DNA of 15,221 nucleotides, from assembly GCA_023261915.1 (NCBI GenBank), contig JALRFT010000284.1, positions 1-15,221 of the forward strand, given 5' to 3'. This document shows positions 12,876 to 15,221 of the stretch, one piece after another (position 1 is the stretch's first letter; each line of letters begins with the position of its first letter). The notes under the pieces are model-generated. The model worked only from the letters and a program-made list of their open reading frames with translations, did not search any database and was not told the DNA's origin. The stretch is from Acidimicrobiales bacterium. Lineage in GTDB: Bacteria > Actinomycetota > Acidimicrobiia > Acidimicrobiales > Acidimicrobilacustridaceae. A program made the position numbers and the translations under genes.

Positions 12876-15209
12876 ATGTACCGCTCGATCGCCCGTTGGT
12901 GCTTCCGTCGCGGCTGGGTGGTGGTGGCGTTGTGGCTGGTGGCACTGATCGGGGTCAACGCCACGGCGGGTGCCCTCGGACCCGGCTTCAGCACCGAGCT
13001 CGAGACCCCGGCATCAGAGAGCAGCGACGGCCTCGATGTCCTGTTCTCCGCCTTCCCTGGCGCCGATGGCGGGTTCGGCGGTTCGATCGTGTTCCGCAAC
13101 GACGCCGGCGTGACCGGCGACGAGGTGGCTATCCCGGCGGGGGCATTCCTCGCCGAGATCGACGCCATCGACGGCGTCGAGGTGATCGACCCCTTCGCCG
13201 CCGGTGCAGCCTCGCCCTTCGTTTCCCCTGACGGCACGATTGCGCTGGCTCGCATCACCCTTGGTGACTCCGTCGCTCCCGGCACCGCGGCGGAGATTGG
13301 CAGCCAGATCCGGGGACTCCTCCCTGACATCCCCGGCACCCAGATCGAGATCGGTGGTCAGGCGCTCTCGTCGTTCGAACCCCCCGAATCCGAGTTGATT
13401 GGTATCGCCTTCGCCATCGTCATCCTCGTGGTGGCCTTCGGGTCGGTCCTCGCCATGTTGCTGCCCATCGGCGTCGCCCTCGCCGGCGTCGGGACGGGCG
13501 GCCTGGGCGCAGTGGCGATCCTCAGTCACGTGGTCACCATCCCTGAAACTGCACCCTTCATCGGGATCATGATCGGTCTCGGAGTCGGTATTGACTACGC
13601 CCTGTTCATCCTCACCCGTTACCGCGAACTCACCCGCGACGGCATGGATGCTCCCGACGCCATGGCCGAGGCGCTCCACACCGCAGGCCGAGCCGTCGTC
13701 TTCGCCGGCATCACCGTCATCCTGTCGCTCCTCGGCATGCTGCTCGTCGGTCTCCAGTTCGTCAGTGGCTTCGGTCTCGCCGCCGCCACCACCGTGCTGG
13801 TCACCCTCATCGCCTCCATCACCCTTGTCCCCGCACTCGTCGGTCTCACCCACACCCGCATCGAGCGCACCCGTTGGCGGGGCCTCATCGCTGCGGGGGC
13901 CGCAGCGGTGGCGATGCTCGGCCTCGGGCTGGGCCTGCGGCCCTTGGCCCTCGCCGGTGCTCTCGCAGCCGTCCTCACCGTCACGCTCGGCAGCGCTATT
14001 CCCGCTCTCCGACGAGAAGTCGCTCTCCGCCGACCGCCCGATATCCGATCCACGTTCTCGTACCGCTGGAGCCGTCTCATCCAGGCCCATCCCGCCACGT
14101 TCGCCATTGCCGGCGCTGGACTTCTTCTTCTCCTCACCTTGCCGGTGTTCGGGCTGCGACTGGGGTTCGCAGACGAAGGGAACTCGCCTGAGGACACCAC
14201 CACTCGGCGGGCCTACGACCTGATCGCTGAAGGATTCGGTCCGGGGGCCAACGGCCCGATGGTGATCATCGTCAAAACTGCCGATGGTGCGAACGATGCC
14301 GCGTCTGAGACCGCCAACGAATTGGCAACGGCCGTGGCACAGGATCGCGGTGTCGCCGAAGTGTCGGGGCCGATCCCTTCCGCTGATGGCACGGCGTGGC
14401 TGCTGCAGGTCGAACCCACGACAGCACCTCAGGAAGAGATCACCGAGGAGACCGTCGACCGATTGCGAGCCGAGGTAGTGGCACCAATCGAGAACGCCGG
14501 TGGCGTCGACGTGTTCGTGACCGGCGCCGTGCCAATCCGGATCGATTTCAGCAGCTACCTCGCCGGGCGCATCGTCGTGTTCTTCATCGCCGTTCTCGCC
14601 GTGTCATTCCTCCTTCTCGCCATGGTGTTCCGATCGCTACTGGTGCCCCTCAAGGCCGTCATCATGAACGTGCTCTCCATCTCGGCCGCCTACGGCGTGG
14701 TGGTGGCCATCTTCCAGTGGGGCTGGTTGAGCTCGATCTTCGGGGTTGAGCCCGCACCAGTGGAACCGTTCGTCCCCATGATGCTTTTCGCCATCGTGTT
14801 CGGACTGTCCATGGACTACGAGGTGTTCCTGCTCAGCCGCGTCCGGGAGGAATACACCCGCACCGGCGATCCGCACGGGTCCGTCGCCGACGGACTCGCC
14901 GCCACCGCCCGGGTCATCACGGCGGCCGCCGCCATCATGGTGGTCGTGTTTGGGGCCTTCCTCCTCGAAGACGACCGCATCGTCAAGCTGTTCGGTACGG
15001 GATTGGCGGTGGCCGTGCTGCTCGATGCCACCGTGGTGCGCATGGTGCTGGTGCCCGCCACTATGGAACTTCTCGGCGCCCGCAACTGGTGGCTTCCGGC
15101 ATGGCTCGAACGCCTACTCCCCCGCATTGACGTGGAAGGCCACGGCCCCCACGACAGCAAGGCCGATCACACCGCACGCAGCGACGAGGTGCGCGTGGGC
15201 GCCGACTGA
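12876..15209 (+). CDS. MMPL family RND transporter
   Basis: A 777-residue inner-membrane transporter of the MMPL branch of the RND superfamily. One N-terminal helix (about 9-30) is followed by an extracytoplasmic domain (about 35-170), a block of helices (about 175-345 plus two more before about 385), a further helix (about 408-428), a second extracytoplasmic domain and a final helix block from about 565. The two proton-relay signatures are present: G-V-G-I-D240-Y241 and G-L-S-M-D647-Y648. The C-terminus NWWLPAWLERLLPRIDVEG is typical. Such proteins export lipids, siderophores or drugs using the proton gradient; the cargo here is unknown. The ATG at 12876 has GGAG 5 bases upstream, and MYRSIARWCFRRGWVVV is a typical MMPL start; the frame extends open to 12717, but that extension is Pro/Arg-rich and unlikely to be translated. 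No TetR-type regulator is adjacent. Confidence 0.93.
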   Translation: MYRSIARWCFRRGWVVVALWLVALIGVNATAGALGPGFSTELETPASESSDGLDVLFSAFPGADGGFGGSIVFRNDAGVTGDEVAIPAGAFLAEIDAIDGVEVIDPFAAGAASPFVSPDGTIALARITLGDSVAPGTAAEIGSQIRGLLPDIPGTQIEIGGQALSSFEPPESELIGIAFAIVILVVAFGSVLAMLLPIGVALAGVGTGGLGAVAILSHVVTIPETAPFIGIMIGLGVGIDYALFILTRYRELTRDGMDAPDAMAEALHTAGRAVVFAGITVILSLLGMLLVGLQFVSGFGLAAATTVLVTLIASITLVPALVGLTHTRIERTRWRGLIAAGAAAVAMLGLGLGLRPLALAGALAAVLTVTLGSAIPALRREVALRRPPDIRSTFSYRWSRLIQAHPATFAIAGAGLLLLLTLPVFGLRLGFADEGNSPEDTTTRRAYDLIAEGFGPGANGPMVIIVKTADGANDAASETANELATAVAQDRGVAEVSGPIPSADGTAWLLQVEPTTAPQEEITEETVDRLRAEVVAPIENAGGVDVFVTGAVPIRIDFSSYLAGRIVVFFIAVLAVSFLLLAMVFRSLLVPLKAVIMNVLSISAAYGVVVAIFQWGWLSSIFGVEPAPVEPFVPMMLFAIVFGLSMDYEVFLLSRVREEYTRTGDPHGSVADGLAATARVITAAAAIMVVVFGAFLLEDDRIVKLFGTGLAVAVLLDATVVRMVLVPATMELLGARNWWLPAWLERLLPRIDVEGHGPHDSKADHTARSDEVRVGAD

Positions 15210-15221
15210 CCAACGGTTGCT

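Noticed and set aside
13014..14090. Minus-strand open frame of 358 codons opposite the MMPL gene
   Set aside because: An Asp/Glu/Gly/His-rich shadow; the MMPL frame has the conserved G-x-x-x-D-Y motifs.

Overview
The window is one contiguous piece of a GC-rich (roughly two-thirds G+C by eye), gene-dense bacterial chromosome. The third-position GC bias, frequent GTG starts, MMPL and RDD proteins, a fused phosphotransferase/P-loop kinase, and an SLH-anchored secreted protein with the 'RAQIAAFLWRL' style of SLH motif together suggest an actinobacterium, quite possibly of the Acidimicrobiia. This is inferred from protein style; no rRNA or marker gene is present. I see no tRNA, rRNA, CRISPR array, insertion sequence, integrase or phage gene. 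No gap between genes exceeds 300 bases; the longest is 12621-12875.

Layout. (1) 2-2602 (+): the 3' part of a large secreted hydrolase-like protein (DUF6351 type) ending in three S-layer homology domains. (2) 5072-2636 (-): a probable three-gene operon of a UPF0104/MprF-N-terminal-like flippase-type membrane protein, a DoxX-family membrane protein and an anchored SGNH hydrolase, with two small hairpins before the last gene. (3) 5156-7456 (+): a double-length AI-2E/PerM-family transporter made of two fused copies. It runs 82 bases into the convergent gene (4) 8943-7375 (-), a two-domain phosphotransferase-like/P-loop kinase protein. (5) 9083-10632 (+): a protein with 18-residue helical repeats, translationally coupled (GTGA overlap) to an RDD membrane protein. 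(6) 11015-10599 (-): a small four-helix membrane protein with conserved histidines, overlapping the RDD gene tail-to-tail. (7) 11150-11902 (+): aquaporin Z. (8) 12620-11985 (-): a 1-Cys Prx6-type peroxiredoxin, separated from aqpZ by a perfect 16-bp hairpin that probably ends transcription from both sides. (9) 12876-15209 (+): an MMPL-family RND transporter.

Functionally the region is dominated by envelope proteins (eight of eleven genes are membrane or cell-surface proteins) plus peroxide defence. AqpZ and the peroxiredoxin sit tail-to-tail; aquaporins can pass some peroxide, but a functional link is only a guess. The least understood items are the 18-residue-repeat protein coupled to RDD, the fused tandem AI-2E transporter, and the SLH-anchored DUF6351 protein. 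None of these amounts to proof of a new system, but the first is the best candidate for an uncharacterised module.
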